Shown here: one piece after another, positions 26,089 to 34,837 of the stretch
Numbering within the stretch: position 1 is the stretch's first letter
Layout of the letters: the number at the start of each line of letters is the position of its first letter
Origin: Trichococcus sp. K1Tr
GTDB taxonomy: Bacteria > Bacillota > Bacilli > Lactobacillales > Aerococcaceae
DNA length: 64,000 nt
Direction: 5' to 3'
Assembly (NCBI RefSeq): GCF_028309625.1
Contig: NZ_JAQMHR010000008.1
Span: forward strand, 62,001-126,000
The notes under the pieces: generated by a model
Database searches by the model: none
Seen by the model: only the letters and a program-made list of their open reading frames with translations
Told to the model about the DNA's origin: nothing
Translations under genes and position numbers: made by a program

Positions 26089-26958
26089 ATGAAATTATTA
26101 GTAACGGGAGCAACAGGAAAATTCGGAACAAAGGTTGTAGAAAATCTGTTGAAGACTGTACCGGCCAGTGAATTGGCCGTCAGTGTTCGTAACCCAGAGA
26201 AAGCGGAAGCGTTAAGGGCTCGTGGCGTGGAAGTCCGCCAAGGGGATTTTGATCACCCGGAAACACTGGATGCTGCTTTTGCAGGCGTTGATCGTTTATT
26301 GCTTGTTTCCGCGGATGGGGATAACGAAACAAGAATTCGCCAGCATGCCAACGCGGTAGCTGCGGCAGAGCGTGCCGGCGTTTCCTTCATCGCATACACC
26401 AGTTTAGCGAATGCACAGGCAAGCAAAAACTTATTCGCCCCAACGCATCAGGCCACAGAAGAAGCAATTCTGAAAACTGGGATTCCCTACTCCTTCTTGC
26501 GCAACAACTGGTACTTGGAGAATGAAATTTCAGGAATTCAAGGTGTCCTGGCAGGAGCTCCATGGGTCACATCAGCAGAAAACGGCAAGGTGGGCTGGGC
26601 TCTTCAGCAAGATTATGCAGAGGCTGCGGCTGCTGTACTTTCCGGTAAAGGGCACGAAAATACAATCTACGAGCTTTCCGGCAAGGTATTGACTCAGGAA
26701 GAAATAGCGGCAGCTCTCGGAAGTGTATTGGGCAAAGAAGTAACTGTACAACAAGTCGATGACGCTACCTACGCCGCTATTATGCAGGACGCTGGCGTGC
26801 CGGATTTCGTCATCCCTATCCTTGTTGAAATCCAGAGAAGCATTCGAGTTGGCTCCCTGGATGTTGAGAGCAATGATTTCGAAAAACTCCTTGGCCGTCC
26901 AGCAACCCCGATCAATGAGGGTTTGAGCCAAATCGTAAATGGCATTACGCAAAATTAA
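26089..26958 (+). CDS. NmrA/QorB-like NAD(P)-binding oxidoreductase
   Basis: A 289-residue atypical short-chain dehydrogenase. The N-terminal nucleotide-binding motif is LLVTGATGKFGTKVVENLL, and the rest follows the QorB (NAD(P)H:quinone oxidoreductase 2) pattern, including SVRNPEKAEALRARGVEVRQ, FIAYTSLANA and FLRNNWYLEN. The classical Tyr-x-x-x-Lys pair is not at the usual site, as expected for NmrA-like members. Preceded by GGGAG and controlled from the region shared with the HxlR gene. Confidence 0.9.
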   Translation: MKLLVTGATGKFGTKVVENLLKTVPASELAVSVRNPEKAEALRARGVEVRQGDFDHPETLDAAFAGVDRLLLVSADGDNETRIRQHANAVAAAERAGVSFIAYTSLANAQASKNLFAPTHQATEEAILKTGIPYSFLRNNWYLENEISGIQGVLAGAPWVTSAENGKVGWALQQDYAEAAAAVLSGKGHENTIYELSGKVLTQEEIAAALGSVLGKEVTVQQVDDATYAAIMQDAGVPDFVIPILVEIQRSIRVGSLDVESNDFEKLLGRPATPINEGLSQIVNGITQN

Positions 26959-26977
26959 TTATTGCATTGAACCGTAA

Positions 26978-27036
26978 AAATGAGGTCCTTTATTCCCAGT
27001 GATTGACTGGAAATAAAGGGCCTCATTGCTTTTTAA
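26978..27036 (+). terminator. Terminator of the QorB-like gene
   Basis: Very strong stem: AATGAGGTCCTTTATTCC.. pairs with ..GGAAATAAAGGGCCTCATT across a short loop, followed by GCTTTTT. Confidence 0.88.
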
Positions 27037-27081
27037 AATAGAGTCTTCGGTAACGTACTCATCCGACAATGATATTGCTTG

Positions 27082-27450
27082 TTATGCAACCCGATAGATT
27101 TCCGCCCCAAACGGAAACAATGCCAGCTTGGCGTGTTTGAAGTGCTGCAGCCCGAACGGAATGCCTACGATAGTCAGACAGAAGACGATGCCCAGGATGA
27201 CTTCCTCAGCAGCCAATGCCAAGCCGCCCAACAGCATCCAGATTATATTCAACACTAAAGACGTGCCGCTTTCGCTGATGCGGATTTCCCTACCGAACGG
27301 CACAGCCGCCATCACCGCGAACTTGAAGCATTGCATACCGATTGGGATCCCGACTATCGTTAGGCACCACAAAACACCGATCACAACCCAGGAAATGAAG
27401 CTGATGAAACCACCCAACACAAACCAAATCAGATTCATTAAGAAATTCAT
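27082..27450 (-). CDS. YccF-domain inner membrane protein
   Basis: A 122-residue protein consisting of two YccF (DUF307) repeats: each has a hydrophobic helix pair followed by a GIPIG/GIPFG turn (WCLTIVGIPIGMQCFKFA and FCLTIVGIPFGLQHFKHA). Each ends with a PFG motif. The family's function is unknown. GGGGAAAGG precedes the ATG. Single gene without an obvious operon. Confidence 0.9.
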   Translation of the reverse strand: MNFLMNLIWFVLGGFISFISWVVIGVLWCLTIVGIPIGMQCFKFAVMAAVPFGREIRISESGTSLVLNIIWMLLGGLALAAEEVILGIVFCLTIVGIPFGLQHFKHAKLALFPFGAEIYRVA

Positions 27451-27590
27451 GGCCTTTCCCCTCTCTTTCCCTTACATTATAATCCCTGTTGCGTACAAAG
27501 GCGTCGGACTAAGTACTGAATTTTCCGCCTGAAATCATAAACTCAACGAAAACAGTACCACTTGCAGATTTTGAAAAAGTCAGTGCAATA

Positions 27591-27634
27591 AAAAAAATCC
27601 AATCAGCAACTTTTTGAATAAGCTGCCGATTGAA
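27591..27634 (-). terminator. Terminator of the glycerate operon
   Basis: Stem CAATCGGCAGCTT / AGTTGCTGATTG (minor mismatches), then GATTTTTTTT on the minus strand, downstream of the glycerate kinase stop. Confidence 0.8.
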
Positions 27635-27661
27635 CTTTTTACGGATGTTTAATTTTATTTT

Positions 27662-28804
27662 TCAAAGCCTGCTCTGACTTAATTGAATAACTGACGCAAT
27701 ATTCTGTGTTGTTTTTCTTATATTCTCATATCCCATCTCCAACGCTGTCTCTAATGAAGTGAGCTCAGAAAGAATGCTGAATACCGCCGTCACTCCATGT
27801 TCATAGACTGTCTCGTAATTACCAGTCAAGCTTCCTGCAATAGCGATGACTGGGACTTGATATTTTTGAGCAATTTTAGCTACACAAATGGGTGTTTTCC
27901 CATAAATCGTTTGGTGGTTTATTCCGCCTTCACCCGTTATCACCAAATCGGCATCACAAATCTTTTCTGCTAAACCGACCAGTTCGCTTACCAACTCGCC
28001 GCCATTTTGCAGCTTAGCGTCTAAAAAGGCCATCAAAGCACCGCCTAAACCGCCAGCTGCTCCTGCCCCAGCAACAAACTCAATGTCCTTATTCAGATAC
28101 TGGCGAATCAAACTGGCAAAATGTGCCAGATTTTTATCGAGTTGTTCTACTTGCTCAGCCGTTCCGCCTTTTTGAAACCCGTAAATATAAGAAGCGCCTT
28201 TAGGTCCGGTAAAAGGATTATCCACATCACAAGCTACTTTGATTTCAACTTCTTTTAATTTGGGATTTAATTCGGAAAGATCGATCGAAACTAAATCAGC
28301 CAAGCCGACTCCACCAGGAACGATTTGTTGCCCTTCTTTATCCAAGAGTTTACCGCCCAGGCACTGAATCATTCCAGCACCACCATCATTGGTCGCACTG
28401 CCTCCTATGCCAATCAAAATTTCCTTTACCCCTTTGTTTATAGCATCTTGAATCAATTCCCCGGTACCCCATGTGGATGTGATCAACGGATTTCGCTCTG
28501 AAGGGCTAACCAAGTCCAAACCTGAAGCTGCCGCCATTTCAATAATGGCTAATTTCCCATCTCCTGAAATGCCGTAAAATCCTTCTACCAATTCTCCTAA
28601 TGGGCCATGAACAGTGAGCGTCTGAATTTTACCATTTGTTGTATCGACCAAAGACTGTACCGTTCCTTCGCCTCCATCGGCCATCGGAACTTTTAAGTAT
28701 TCGGCATCAGGAAATACCTTTTTAAATCCTTCTTCAATAGCATTAGCTGCTTCTAATGCTGTCAAACTTTCTTTAAATGAGTCTGGTGCGATAACAATTT
28801 TCAT
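27662..28804 (-). CDS. Glycerate kinase (GlxK/GarK family)
   Basis: A 380-residue kinase of the glycerate kinase type 1 family that phosphorylates D-glycerate to a phosphoglycerate. Hallmarks: IAPDSFKESLTALEAANAI at the N-terminus, MADGGEGTVQSLV, LIGIGGSATNDGGAGMIQ, and the GAGAAGGLGGALMAFLDA loop. The ATG at 28804 lies 13 bases after AAGGAG; an upstream GTG (28816) is too close to that site. It is the last gene of a CdaR - GntP permease - kinase cluster, which fits uptake and use of glycerate or a sugar acid that yields it. Confidence 0.92.
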   Translation of the reverse strand: MKIVIAPDSFKESLTALEAANAIEEGFKKVFPDAEYLKVPMADGGEGTVQSLVDTTNGKIQTLTVHGPLGELVEGFYGISGDGKLAIIEMAAASGLDLVSPSERNPLITSTWGTGELIQDAINKGVKEILIGIGGSATNDGGAGMIQCLGGKLLDKEGQQIVPGGVGLADLVSIDLSELNPKLKEVEIKVACDVDNPFTGPKGASYIYGFQKGGTAEQVEQLDKNLAHFASLIRQYLNKDIEFVAGAGAAGGLGGALMAFLDAKLQNGGELVSELVGLAEKICDADLVITGEGGINHQTIYGKTPICVAKIAQKYQVPVIAIAGSLTGNYETVYEHGVTAVFSILSELTSLETALEMGYENIRKTTQNIASVIQLSQSRL

Positions 28805-28901
28805 GTAATCAGTCACTCTCCTTTATCTTTCTCCAAATCGTTTTCGTCTCAGTGAGATACTTCGCTTTACTTATTGATGAATGGCCATCTTTTTCATCTC
28901 A

Positions 28902-30167
28902 TCAACCAAATAAGTTAAATACTCCAAAAATAAGTGTAGAAATCACAGTAATGATCAACCCTATAAGAGACTCATAAGAAATTAATCTTAGTCTTTCTCT
29001 AAAATCCATCGTGACACTTCCCGCAGTTGCATGGAAGAAACTCCCGTGCGGCAAATGATCCAATACAGTAGCTCCCGCATGAACCATAGCTGCTCCTCCG
29101 ATGTTACTGATACCAGCTTTTAATAGTGTTTGACTAAAGACACTACTTGCTACGGCAGCTCCCGATGTAGTAGATGCTGTTGCAGCTGACATGAATATCC
29201 CTGAAATTGGAGCCAGCATATAGGCAGGCAAGCCCATTGTTTCAATCCCGCTGATCAGTACCTCACCCAACGCCGAATTACTGATTATTCCGGCCAGTGT
29301 CCCCGTCCCTAACAATAATACAGCTACTCCAGACATCTTATTTAATCCCGAAATAGTATAAGCTGTGATTGAGGAAAATTTTCCCATCACAACTATTCCG
29401 GCTATTCCTCCGACTGGCAATGCAATCATTGGGTCAATTGCAATACCGGCAATCGGCCTTAATGACAACAGAACAATCGCTACCAAAGGCGCCACAATCG
29501 CTTTCCCAAAAGAAGGAACTGACTGCGTTTCTTCCGACAATTCTTTTTCGGAAATGGAACTTCCTTTCAACACTAAACGTTTAGCGATAAAATAAGTGGC
29601 AACCACTGCGAAAACAGCAGGAATGACTCCCGCCAACATAACATTTGTTAAAGGTACACCAAAAGCTTCGGATACTGCTATCGTATTTGGATTTGGCGAA
29701 ATAATATTCCCAGCCTTGCCTCCGCCAATCATTGCTAATAAAATAGCCGTTCTTGACATGTTTGTTTTATAGGCTATCGCCATTGCGATAGGAGCAACAG
29801 TAATAACTGCTATGTCAATAAACACACCTACTGCCGTAAGCAACATCGTTGCTAAAGCTAAGGCAAACAGAGCTTTTGAATGACCTAATTTTTTTATGAT
29901 TGTTTGGGCAATAGATGAAGCTGCACCTGACTCTATTAGTATTCCTGCCAGAACACCAGCAGATAGTATTCTTAGAACTGCAGTGACAATTCCTTGCGCT
30001 CCTTGATTCATCAAACTGACGGTTTCTACCAAAGTAGCACCGCCTAATAACCCTCCGATCAGCGCTCCGCTAAATAATGCATATACCGGTGGAACTTTTT
30101 TAAAAATCAAAAAAATAGCTACTATCAAGCCCACTATTGCTCCTAAAGCACTTACTTGCACATCCAT
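28902..30167 (-). CDS. GntP-family gluconate/glycerate-type permease
   Basis: A 421-residue proton-coupled importer with about 12 helices. Typical GntP segments are ALFSGALIGGLLGG, RILSAGVLAGILIESGAAS, GGGKAGNIISPNPNTIAVSE and AMVHAGATVLDHLPHGSFFH. Start MDVQVSALGA at 30167 follows GGGGAGG; a longer frame reaches 30284. A gene for glycerate kinase follows 97 bases later, so glycerate or a hexonate is the probable substrate. Confidence 0.9.
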   Translation of the reverse strand: MDVQVSALGAIVGLIVAIFLIFKKVPPVYALFSGALIGGLLGGATLVETVSLMNQGAQGIVTAVLRILSAGVLAGILIESGAASSIAQTIIKKLGHSKALFALALATMLLTAVGVFIDIAVITVAPIAMAIAYKTNMSRTAILLAMIGGGKAGNIISPNPNTIAVSEAFGVPLTNVMLAGVIPAVFAVVATYFIAKRLVLKGSSISEKELSEETQSVPSFGKAIVAPLVAIVLLSLRPIAGIAIDPMIALPVGGIAGIVVMGKFSSITAYTISGLNKMSGVAVLLLGTGTLAGIISNSALGEVLISGIETMGLPAYMLAPISGIFMSAATASTTSGAAVASSVFSQTLLKAGISNIGGAAMVHAGATVLDHLPHGSFFHATAGSVTMDFRERLRLISYESLIGLIITVISTLIFGVFNLFG

Positions 30168-30243
30168 TAATAATTCCTCCCCAAATTTCAATACACAAAT
30201 TGTAACCGTTTCACTTTCCGGAAGCATTAGCATACAGCACAAA

Positions 30244-30258
30244 TGAGAAGCGCTTCCA
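30244..30258. promoter_or_regulatory. cre-like CcpA site upstream of the GntP gene
   Basis: TGAGAAGCGCTTCCA, with a perfect GAAGCGCTTC core and one register shift relative to the usual cre pattern. It lies 77 bases upstream of the permease start, so catabolite repression is likely. Confidence 0.5.
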
Positions 30259-30293
30259 AATGAATTTATTGTGCAATTTTCCATTTTTTGTAT

Positions 30294-31433
30294 CTAATCT
30301 AATTTATCAACAATCAATGACAGATATAATTCAAATAAATCAGAATAAAAAAAAGGATTTTTTCCTGTAATCTCATGAATTTTACTCAATCGGTATTGGA
30401 CAGTATTACGATGGACATACAATTCAGCAGCCGTCTGCTTGCTGTTACCACTATTTTTTATATAGGAATCCAATGTATTTTGTAATTCTAGGTTCTTATC
30501 ATTCAGTTTCAGCTTATCATAACCCCGGAAAATAGAATTTTCCTTTATAGTAGGGATCATCTTTGATAAAAGTACATATAAAGAAACATCTCGAAACTGA
30601 AAAATTCTTTGGGTGACTTTTAATTTTTCTCCAACAACTAGAGCGTCTTTTGCTTCTTCGTATGATTTCCACCATTCTTTATGCTCACTATAAAAACTGC
30701 CAATGGAAATTGATATTTCCAATCCCAATCTGTCTAACTTCGTTAACCAAATTTTCAAAACTTGCAATGTTTTTTCTTCATTCCAAATCCCGTCATTGAG
30801 ACTTACTTTTTTTAGTATCACCATTTCTCCTGTGAACAGGGTGGTATATAAATCGTGTTCTTCAATTAATTCCTTCAGCATATCTGTTAAGCGGCTTAAT
30901 AATCTCAATTCATCGGTATTGCCTTTGATTACAATAGCCACCCTTGGTTCATTCAAGTTTAACTGTAATATTTTGATTTTTTTATAGAACAGGGTGTCAT
31001 ATTTATACCCTTTATTTATCAATTGTGTGATAACTTCTCGGTTGATGCGTTCATCAAGTTGAAGTTCTTTCTCAAGAATTGATTGTTCAATAATCATTTC
31101 AGCTGTCATTTTCACTAACTCGCCATAGCCTCTAATTTCATCTAATTTCCCTGTAATCCCTACTACACCTACAATTTCATCCCCTATTACAATCGGTAAA
31201 TTCAGACCTTCCTTTACGCCTCCCCATGGAAGAGCATCTTCTGATTTTACCTCTATGGATTGCTTTTTGCGGATAACTTCAACCGCTACTTCATGTTTCA
31301 TGGATATTCTTTTCGGGTCCCCAGATCCTATGATTTTACCTTCGTTATCCATAACATTCACATTATACGGAAGTATTTTCATCGTGCGATTTACGATATT
31401 TTGAGAAATTTCTGATGTTAAAGTTGCATGCAT
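30294..31433 (-). CDS. CdaR-family sugar-diacid transcriptional regulator
   Basis: A 379-residue regulator. The N-terminal putative sugar diacid recognition domain (about 1-135) contains VMDNEGKIIGSGDPKRI and PIVIGDEIVGVVGITG; the C-terminus has the PucR/CdaR helix-turn-helix DSYIKNSGNSKQTAAELYVH followed by RNTVQYRLSKIHEIT. Start at 31433 is preceded by GGGAG; the frame extends to 31556 with unlikely composition. It lies 127 bases upstream of the permease/kinase pair on the same strand and should activate it in response to glycerate or a hexarate. Confidence 0.9.
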   Translation of the reverse strand: MHATLTSEISQNIVNRTMKILPYNVNVMDNEGKIIGSGDPKRISMKHEVAVEVIRKKQSIEVKSEDALPWGGVKEGLNLPIVIGDEIVGVVGITGKLDEIRGYGELVKMTAEMIIEQSILEKELQLDERINREVITQLINKGYKYDTLFYKKIKILQLNLNEPRVAIVIKGNTDELRLLSRLTDMLKELIEEHDLYTTLFTGEMVILKKVSLNDGIWNEEKTLQVLKIWLTKLDRLGLEISISIGSFYSEHKEWWKSYEEAKDALVVGEKLKVTQRIFQFRDVSLYVLLSKMIPTIKENSIFRGYDKLKLNDKNLELQNTLDSYIKNSGNSKQTAAELYVHRNTVQYRLSKIHEITGKNPFFYSDLFELYLSLIVDKLD

Positions 31434-31717
31434 ATTTCCACTCCCTCTCAATTCTCTTCGACAACGCATGTTTATATACACCACTTTACAACTTTTCACG
31501 CTCATCGGGGCATAACCATACAAGCCACCCGTTGCCAATTGACCTTGTTCATTCATCAGACTAAGTACTGAATTTAACTGCGTTAATAATTGTTTCGTTG
31601 TGACTCAATTATACCCGACCGAAAAGGTTCATGCTTTTTTGCGCTTACAGATACTACAGCAGCAAGGCTTTGAGATCGTTTTTTATGCGAGAAGTTTCAA
31701 CTGTTTATTTCCAAACT
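31434..31717. other. Intergenic region upstream of the CdaR gene
   Basis: Expected to hold the CdaR promoter; no canonical pair of hexamers stands out and no gene is visible. Confidence 0.35.
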
Positions 31718-31765
31718 AAAAAAAAAATCCCCATAACCGCGTATACAACGCGACTTATGGGGATA
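31718..31765 (-). terminator. Terminator of the mannose-family PTS operon
   Basis: Stem ATCCCCATAA / TTATGGGGAT with an inner CGCGTTGTATACGCG pairing, followed by ten T residues on the minus strand. Confidence 0.9.
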
Positions 31766-31816
31766 TTTCGTTTTAAATTTATCAAGGTCAGTCAGCCAAG
31801 ACAATAATACTAGATA

Positions 31817-32653
31817 CTAATAAGACAATCCTGGGTTGAAGAATCCAACCAATACGCCGACAAAGGCAACGACTACCAAGATCAACATGACTTTGATCGG
31901 TGACATATTCTTTTTGGACAGCAAATACCAGCAGCCTACTACAAAGGAAGCAGTCAATAAGCCTGGGTATACGGAGTCGAATTTGTCTTGCAGCGTCAAA
32001 ATGCTGTTTCCGTCTGATCCAATCAACGCGAACGATGTTTTGACACTTACCCAAGTAGCTGCAACCGCCCCGATGACCATTCCGCCTAATAAAGTGATCG
32101 ATTCACGTAACGCCAACCCTTGTGGTCCTACTAAGAAATCAACAGCTTTACCGCCTAGTTCATAGCCTTTGAAGTAAAGGAATTTCATCCCGAAGTAGGC
32201 AATCAGGTTCCACACGATCATGTAGAAAATTGCGCCTAAGGGTGAGCCATCCGTAGATAAGCCCAGTGCGATACCGAGTAGAATCGGAATCAACGTTCCA
32301 ACGATCAGAGAATCACCGATACCTGCCAAAGGACCCATCAGACCAGCACGTAAACCATTGATCGTTTCATCATCAACATCCGCTGCCCCGTTGGCACGAG
32401 CAACTTCCAACCCTGCTGTGATACCGACTACGACTGTACCTATTTGTGGTTCCGTATTGAAGAAGGCAGTATAGGTCTTCATCGATTTTGCTTGATCTTC
32501 TTTTTTATCATAGAGTTCTTCAACGATCGGCAGCATCGAACATAGATAGCCAAATGTTTGCATATGTTCTTGGGAGAAACAGGTCAGGTTTCCGTAATAC
32601 CAGTTGTGAAAAGATTTCGTCAATGTTTTTTTGCTTAATTCCTTAGCCATCAT
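31817..32653 (-). CDS. PTS mannose/fructose/sorbose family IID component
   Basis: A 278-residue membrane subunit of the sugar channel. It begins MMAKELSKKTLTKSFHNWY, has the characteristic MQTFGYLCSMLPIVEELYD and GLMGPLAGIGDSLIVGTLIP segments, and ends with hydrophobic helices (SPIKVMLILVVVAFVGVLVG). Start at 32653 directly after the IIC stop, with AGGAGG nine bases before the ATG. With IIC it forms the translocating unit; the sugar is not readable from sequence. Confidence 0.93.
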   Translation of the reverse strand: MMAKELSKKTLTKSFHNWYYGNLTCFSQEHMQTFGYLCSMLPIVEELYDKKEDQAKSMKTYTAFFNTEPQIGTVVVGITAGLEVARANGAADVDDETINGLRAGLMGPLAGIGDSLIVGTLIPILLGIALGLSTDGSPLGAIFYMIVWNLIAYFGMKFLYFKGYELGGKAVDFLVGPQGLALRESITLLGGMVIGAVAATWVSVKTSFALIGSDGNSILTLQDKFDSVYPGLLTASFVVGCWYLLSKKNMSPIKVMLILVVVAFVGVLVGFFNPGLSY

Positions 32654-32654
32654 C

Positions 32655-33488
32655 TTAAATGTCCTCCTCTTCATCGCCGCTTACTGAAACCACTCTTTGC
32701 AATGACAGCAGTTTGATGCGATAGTTGATTAACGCAAACATAGCCGCAACCACTGTCGCTGAAACCAAGTTGATCCCTAATGAAGCAGCCAACGTAAAGC
32801 CAAAGAAGAAGGGAATAAAGTCTACTGCTTTGGTAACGATTTGTTTCAACAGAATCGCAATCCCGACGCAAGGAAGCAAGGATCCGACTGTGAATAAAGT
32901 TTTCATTGCCAAGCCGTCCATCGGTAAGGTTTCTTTGATCAACTCAACAACATCGGCTCCCAATTTACACATGATCAAGGTTGGGATAAAGGAGAAGAAG
33001 AAATGAGAAATCCAAGGCAAGCCCATATTGACTGCATATAGCTTACGGAATTCGCCTTTTTCCACCGCTTTCCAACCGATGTGTTGCCATGCCAAGTTAG
33101 CTGTTGCAGTTCCGTAAAATAATACGGTACCCAAAGTCCCGACCATCGTACCGAATGATGTAGCCAATGCTGCACCTTCCACGCTAAGAGCCGCCAAGCC
33201 ATAGCTTTTTAGAGCGACCATCGCAAGCGGGATACCGATATAACTGACCGCGCGAACGTCAGCTGAGACCGTTCCACCAGGAGTGACCAATGCGATGTAC
33301 ACGATTTGCATTGCAGCACCGACTAAAATACCCGTTTGGATATCGCCTAAAATAATGCCTGATACTAAACCACCGATTAAAGGACGACCTAATGTATAAT
33401 TTCCGAATGATGTACCGCCTAAACCAGGCATACTTGATAAGCAGGCGAACAGCCCTAGCATAGCTGCTTGAATCCAACTGATTGTCAT
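32655..33488 (-). CDS. PTS mannose/fructose/sorbose family IIC component
   Basis: A 277-residue polytopic membrane protein. Family segments include LACLSS-like SSMPGLGGTSFGNYTLGRPL near the start, IGIPLAMVALKSYGLAALS, and a C-terminal NYRIKLLSLQ tail. GGGGAG precedes MTISWIQA. It is followed, with almost no gap, by the IID gene. Confidence 0.92.
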   Translation of the reverse strand: MTISWIQAAMLGLFACLSSMPGLGGTSFGNYTLGRPLIGGLVSGIILGDIQTGILVGAAMQIVYIALVTPGGTVSADVRAVSYIGIPLAMVALKSYGLAALSVEGAALATSFGTMVGTLGTVLFYGTATANLAWQHIGWKAVEKGEFRKLYAVNMGLPWISHFFFSFIPTLIMCKLGADVVELIKETLPMDGLAMKTLFTVGSLLPCVGIAILLKQIVTKAVDFIPFFFGFTLAASLGINLVSATVVAAMFALINYRIKLLSLQRVVSVSGDEEEDI

Positions 33489-33512
33489 GATTGCTTCTCC
33501 CCTTTTGTTTTA

Positions 33513-34007
33513 TTATTTAAAACCGAATTTGCTTCTGAAATTTTCCCATGTTCCGATCGAAACATCAGGCAACAAGGCAAACTTAATTTTGTAACCAGCT
33601 TGATATATCTCTTCAAAGGCTTCTGCTTCTGCTTGTGTGATCGATTGGTTATTCCCTAATTTCGTAGCACCTTCACGGTCATTGCACGGACCTACGATTA
33701 CAGTGTCGATTCCGGGTTTGAATTTTTGATCCACCAAAATCTTTTTCATGTCCAAAGGATCTTTGGTGATCAGGAAATAGCGATCTTTGCTGTCCAATAC
33801 TTTTTGATTTTTTTGTTGCCATTCCTCATTGGTCCAAATGAACGTTTTTAAACCACTGGCACTCTTATAGGCCGCTTTTAAAACGTCACTCTGAGCTGCT
33901 TTATCATTCACAGCTACCAACCCGTCACAAGGGAACTCTTTTGCCCAACGCGTACATGTTTGCCCGTGAATCATACGATCATCAATCCGAATAAATGATA
34001 CTGTCAT
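33513..34007 (-). CDS. PTS mannose/fructose/sorbose family IIB component
   Basis: A 164-residue cytoplasmic phosphotransfer protein. FIRIDDRMIHGQTCTRWA carries the phosphorylated histidine (His14), and AVNDKAAQSDVLKAA the second conserved block. Receives phosphate from the IIA protein encoded 15 bases upstream and passes it to the sugar bound by IIC/IID. GGAGG precedes the ATG. Confidence 0.93.
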   Translation of the reverse strand: MTVSFIRIDDRMIHGQTCTRWAKEFPCDGLVAVNDKAAQSDVLKAAYKSASGLKTFIWTNEEWQQKNQKVLDSKDRYFLITKDPLDMKKILVDQKFKPGIDTVIVGPCNDREGATKLGNNQSITQAEAEAFEEIYQAGYKIKFALLPDVSIGTWENFRSKFGFK

Positions 34008-34021
34008 TTCTCTTTCCTCCT

Positions 34022-34447
34022 CTAAATTTCATCGTCTTCTTCTGGTTGTTCTAATTTGAATTCCTGCAAAGCTGCTTTCGCTTCGGATACGACCGTAGCG
34101 GTAAAAGTTTCTTTATCCAAGCTGTCTTTCATCAAAACGGAAGTTAAAGCCAATGGCAAGTTCATACCGCCGATAGTAATTGTATTGGCAAGTTTGCCTT
34201 CATCCGCTAAAACATTCAATGAAGTTGTCAAAGGTGAGCCGCCTACAATATCAGCAAGCAAGATGATTTCATCCTCCCCAGTCACAGCTTGAACAGCTTG
34301 CTTGAACATCAAAGCAAACTCATCTGCTGTTTTCCCATCAGGCAATCCAACTGCGATCACATCATCCCGTTTTCCAGCCAGCATATCCAACGATGTCTTT
34401 AAGCCCGTCGCAAAATCGCCGTGGCTTACCAGAACCACATATTTCAA
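34022..34447 (-). CDS. PTS mannose/fructose family IIA component
   Basis: A 141-residue cytoplasmic protein. The phosphorylated histidine is in VLVSHGDFATGLKTSLDMLA (His9 counting from the chosen start), and LADIVGGSPLTTSLNVLA is the second family block. The TTG at 34447 is chosen because AAGGAGG sits eight bases upstream; the ATG at 34474 has no site and adds nine unconserved residues. First gene of the IIA-IIB-IIC-IID operon. Confidence 0.92.
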   Translation of the reverse strand: MKYVVLVSHGDFATGLKTSLDMLAGKRDDVIAVGLPDGKTADEFALMFKQAVQAVTGEDEIILLADIVGGSPLTTSLNVLADEGKLANTITIGGMNLPLALTSVLMKDSLDKETFTATVVSEAKAALQEFKLEQPEEDDEI

Positions 34448-34498
34448 ATTGTTTTCCTCCTTCACGTATATCAATTAGCCTCTAAAGAATACCACCCA

Positions 34499-34512
34499 TC
34501 GAAGCGCTTGCA
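34499..34512. promoter_or_regulatory. cre-like site upstream of the PTS operon
   Basis: TCGAAGCGCTTGCA, one mismatch from the usual cre pattern, 52 bases upstream of the IIA start. Confidence 0.5.
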
Positions 34513-34520
34513 TCGTGTCG

Positions 34521-34552
34521 CGTGTCAACACATTCATGTGACATTTGACACG
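34521..34552. promoter_or_regulatory. Nested palindrome upstream of the PTS operon (probable operator)
   Basis: Outer arms CGTGTCAA / TTGACACG (perfect) and inner CACAT / ATGTG around a 2-base centre. A related sequence with TTGTCACAT and TTGACA half-sites occurs at 39084-39114, in front of the two-component cassette, so both may be bound by the cassette's response regulator. A further half-like copy, GTGACATTTGTCA, lies near 34819. Confidence 0.5.
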
Positions 34553-34598
34553 AAATAATTAAAACTGTTCACTACCGGACTGCGGTTTAGCGGTGGAA

Positions 34599-34679
34599 TT
34601 CCCCGCCAAATTGGGTTTGGAGGTCTATCTCGTATTGTCCGCGGACGTTTTTCCCCGCCAAAAGGGTTTTGGCGGGGAA
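34599..34679. repeat. Tandem palindrome pair, 52-bp period
   Basis: Unit 1 TTCCCCGCCAAA with a decayed right arm TTTGGAGG (34599-34623). Unit 2 TTCCCCGCCAAAA / TTTTGGCGGGGAA, perfect 13 bp (34651-34679). Left arms are 52 bases apart. A GTCCGCGGAC palindrome lies between them. Confidence 0.8.
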
Positions 34680-34706
34680 TCTCTGCGCATAAATTCAATT
34701 CCCATA

Positions 34707-34758
34707 CAAAAAAAAGCTGAATCAAAGCCAGAAAATACCGTTCTGGTTCTGATGCAGC
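34707..34758 (-). terminator. Terminator of the sensory cassette
   Basis: Long stem pairing GCTGCATCAGAACCAGAA with TTCTGGCTTTGATTCAGC, then TTTTTTTT on the minus strand, downstream of the second binding-protein gene. Confidence 0.85.
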
Positions 34759-34837
34759 CCCTATTTATGTTGCAGTCTCCAACGGATTACTCGGCGCTCA
34801 ACAGACCTCATCCTCCGTGTGACATTTGTCATTCCGA

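Noticed and set aside
34448-34560. Sigma-54 promoter for the PTS operon
   Set aside because: rpoN is encoded in the window, but no TGGCAC-N5-TTGC pattern with correct spacing was found, and no LevR-type activator gene is present.
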